Assembly: GCF_002778285.1 (NCBI RefSeq)
Contig: NZ_NESM01000001.1
Span: forward strand, 8,001 to 72,000
DNA from: Limnohabitans sp. 15K
GTDB taxonomy: Bacteria > Pseudomonadota > Gammaproteobacteria > Burkholderiales > Burkholderiaceae_C
Direction of reading: 5' to 3'
DNA length: 64,000 nucleotides
Part shown: positions 62,390 to 64,000 of the stretch, one piece after another
How positions within the stretch are numbered: position 1 is the stretch's first letter
How the letters are laid out: each line of letters starts with the position of its first letter
Translations under genes and position numbers: made by a program
The notes under the pieces: generated by a model
What the model was told of the DNA's origin: nothing
Database searches by the model: none
What the model saw: the letters and a program-made list of their open reading frames with translations, nothing else

Positions 62390-64000
62390 TCAAGACTTCC
62401 TAGGCGGCAACCCCGTGTGCTGCGTCAGCAACTGGCCCTTCTTCGGCTGCCCCATGCGCTTAGGCGCCGTCGACAAAGACACAGACGACTTGGCCCCCAC
62501 ACCCGTGCTGTTTTTGCGCCGAGCGCTTTGGTAACCCTCTTCGGCCAGCGGCTGCCAGCTCGGGATCAGGTGGTGTTTGCCGTTGCCAATCAGATCTGAG
62601 CGGCCCATGGCTTTGAGTGCTTCGCGCAGCAGGGGCCAGTTGGTGGCGTCGTGGTAGCGCAAAAACGCCTTGTGCAAACGGCGGCGTCTGTCACCTTTGA
62701 CCACGTCCACTTTTTCGCTGTCGCGGGTGATTTTGCGCAGCGGGTTGCGGGTGGAGTGGTACATGGCCGTGGCCGTGGCCATGGGGCTGGGGTAGAAGGT
62801 CTGCACCTGGTCGGCGCGGAATCCGTTCTTTTTGAGCCAGATGGCCAAGTTCATCATGTCTTCATCGCTGGTGCCCGGGTGGGCGGCGATGAAGTACGGG
62901 ATGAGGAACTGCTTTTTGCCCGCTTCTTCGCTGTACTTGTCGAACATCGACTTGAAGCGGTCGTAGGTGCCGATGCCCGGCTTCATCATCTTGGACAGCG
63001 GGCCGCCCTCGGTGTGCTCGGGCGCAATCTTGAGATACCCGCCCACATGGTGCTGCACCAGTTCTTTCACATACTCGGGCGACTGCACGGCCAGATCGTA
63101 ACGCAATCCGGAGCCGATCAAGATCTTCTTGATGCCCTTGAGGTTGCGCGCCCGGCGGTACATGTTGATCAGCGGGCCGTGGTCGGTAGTCAGGTTCTGG
63201 CAGATGCCAGGAAACACGCAGCTCGGTTTGCGGCAAGCAGACTCAATCTCGGGCGTGCGGCAACCCAGGCGGTACATGTTGGCCGTGGGGCCACCCAAGT
63301 CAGAGATGACACCGGTGAAGCCTTTGACCTTGTCGCGGATGTCTTCCACCTCGCGGATGACGGATTCTTCGGAGCGGCTCTGGATGATGCGGCCTTCGTG
63401 CTCAGTGATGGAGCAAAAGGTGCAGCCGCCAAAGCAGCCGCGCATGATGTTGACCGAGAACCGGATCATCTCCCAGGCTGGGATTTTGGTCGAGTGGTCG
63501 TGGCTGCCGTTTTCGTCGGCATAGCGCGGGTGCGGGCTGCGGGCGTAGGGCAAATCAAACACATGGTCCATCTCAGCGGTGGTGAGTGGGATGGGCGGCG
63601 GCGTGATCCACACGTCGCGGGCGGTGTGACCTTCGCCATGCGCTTGCACCAAGCAGCGGGCGTTGCCGGGGTTGGTTTCCAGGTGCAGCACGCGGTTGGC
63701 ATGGGCATACAAGACGGCATCCGACTTGACCTGCTCGTAGCTGGGCAGGCGGATGACGCTTTTGTCGCGGGGCGGGACTTTGTGGGTGCCTTTGCCACGA
63801 AGCGCAGGGTTGGGCACAAAAGTCAGCGGTTGTGTGGCGGTTTGTGCGCTGCGGGCTTGGGCCACGGCGGCAGACAAGTCGGCTTCGACATTTTTGGCGT
63901 TGTGGCCCTCAGCCACTTCTTTGGCTTCTTCCTCGCGGGCGCAAGTGGCGCCCTGCTCCCGCGCTTGGTCCGAGATCATCAAATACGGGTTGATGTGCGC
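62390..64000 (-). CDS. YgiQ-family radical SAM protein (5' end beyond the window)
   Basis: At least 536 residues of a larger protein (family usually 650-760). The radical SAM cluster motif is [18 protein letters not shown], preceded by the conserved region [34 protein letters not shown] and [15 protein letters not shown] follow, and the C-terminal domain includes AFYPSP-like [13 protein letters not shown]. The frame continues through codons for NPYLMMISD to the window edge, so the start lies outside. The tail is basic and low complexity (KRMGQPKKG). The physiological reaction of YgiQ proteins is not established. Confidence 0.9.
   Translation of the reverse strand, partial: AHINPYLMISDQAREQGATCAREEEAKEVAEGHNAKNVEADLSAAVAQARSAQTATQPLTFVPNPALRGKGTHKVPPRDKSVIRLPSYEQVKSDAVLYAHANRVLHLETNPGNARCLVQAHGEGHTARDVWITPPPIPLTTAEMDHVFDLPYARSPHPRYADENGSHDHSTKIPAWEMIRFSVNIMRGCFGGCTFCSITEHEGRIIQSRSEESVIREVEDIRDKVKGFTGVISDLGGPTANMYRLGCRTPEIESACRKPSCVFPGICQNLTTDHGPLINMYRRARNLKGIKKILIGSGLRYDLAVQSPEYVKELVQHHVGGYLKIAPEHTEGGPLSKMMKPGIGTYDRFKSMFDKYSEEAGKKQFLIPYFIAAHPGTSDEDMMNLAIWLKKNGFRADQVQTFYPSPMATATAMYHSTRNPLRKITRDSEKVDVVKGDRRRRLHKAFLRYHDATNWPLLREALKAMGRSDLIGNGKHHLIPSWQPLAEEGYQSARRKNSTGVGAKSSVSLSTAPKRMGQPKKGQLLTQHTGLPPRKS

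Overview
The window looks like a chromosomal segment of a betaproteobacterium, most likely family Comamonadaceae and possibly Limnohabitans-like. This is inferred from the high-GC housekeeping genes, a Bug-family solute receptor, the gene orders ygfZ-mltG-tmk-holB-tatD and selO-msrB-yciB-bolA-ppiC, and the density of acyl-CoA and Liv-type transport genes. I see no rRNA, tRNA, CRISPR array, prophage or complete insertion sequence.

Layout: 1-3.7 kb is a minus-strand aromatic catabolism cluster (Bug receptor, intradiol dioxygenase, FAD monooxygenase, edge fragment). 3.7-10.5 kb is housekeeping: rbgA GTPase, hupB, an ankyrin protein, tatD-holB-tmk-mltG, and divergent ygfZ. 10.5-20.3 kb is mixed: a thioesterase-GNAT fusion, an esterase, an iron alcohol dehydrogenase, a TfoX-like protein coupled to an SGNH lipoprotein, trhO, a patatin, tex, and a small lipoprotein with an HExxH motif. 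20.3-38.4 kb is one long minus-strand block for acyl-CoA metabolism: AMP-dependent ligase, a five-gene LivKHMGF importer, FadJ-like enzyme, thiolase, acyl-CoA dehydrogenase, a NylB-like serine hydrolase, two SDRs, a thioesterase, an MDR reductase and a GST. 38.5-44.6 kb on the plus strand carries selO, msrB, yciB, bolA, ppiC and rlhA. 44.6-53.2 kb on the minus strand carries a VapBC pair, a cystatin-like lipoprotein, a SWIM-SNF2 helicase and purL. 53.5-56.4 kb is a GntR-controlled PhyH/oxidoreductase operon. 56.5-60 kb is map-glnD. 60-62.4 kb is a small AT-richer accessory patch (zeta-like toxin with ParD-like antitoxin, a possible small ORF, an Mrr-like nuclease). ygiQ runs off the right edge.

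The least expected signals are non-coding. Two hairpins between ppiC and rlhA have long stems of unrelated sequence but 26-nt apical loops that are exact reverse complements of each other. REP/REPIN-like TGTAGGAGC elements recur, and two genes take their stop codon from inside one. An extended -10 motif, TGGGATAATC or a close variant, sits 6-9 nt before the start codons of trhO, selO, rlhA and map, none of which has a Shine-Dalgarno sequence; this suggests leaderless mRNAs. Among proteins, the cystatin-like lipoprotein, the HExxH lipoprotein, the zeta/ParD-like pairing and the PhyH-SAF oxidoreductase operon are the best candidates for something undescribed.
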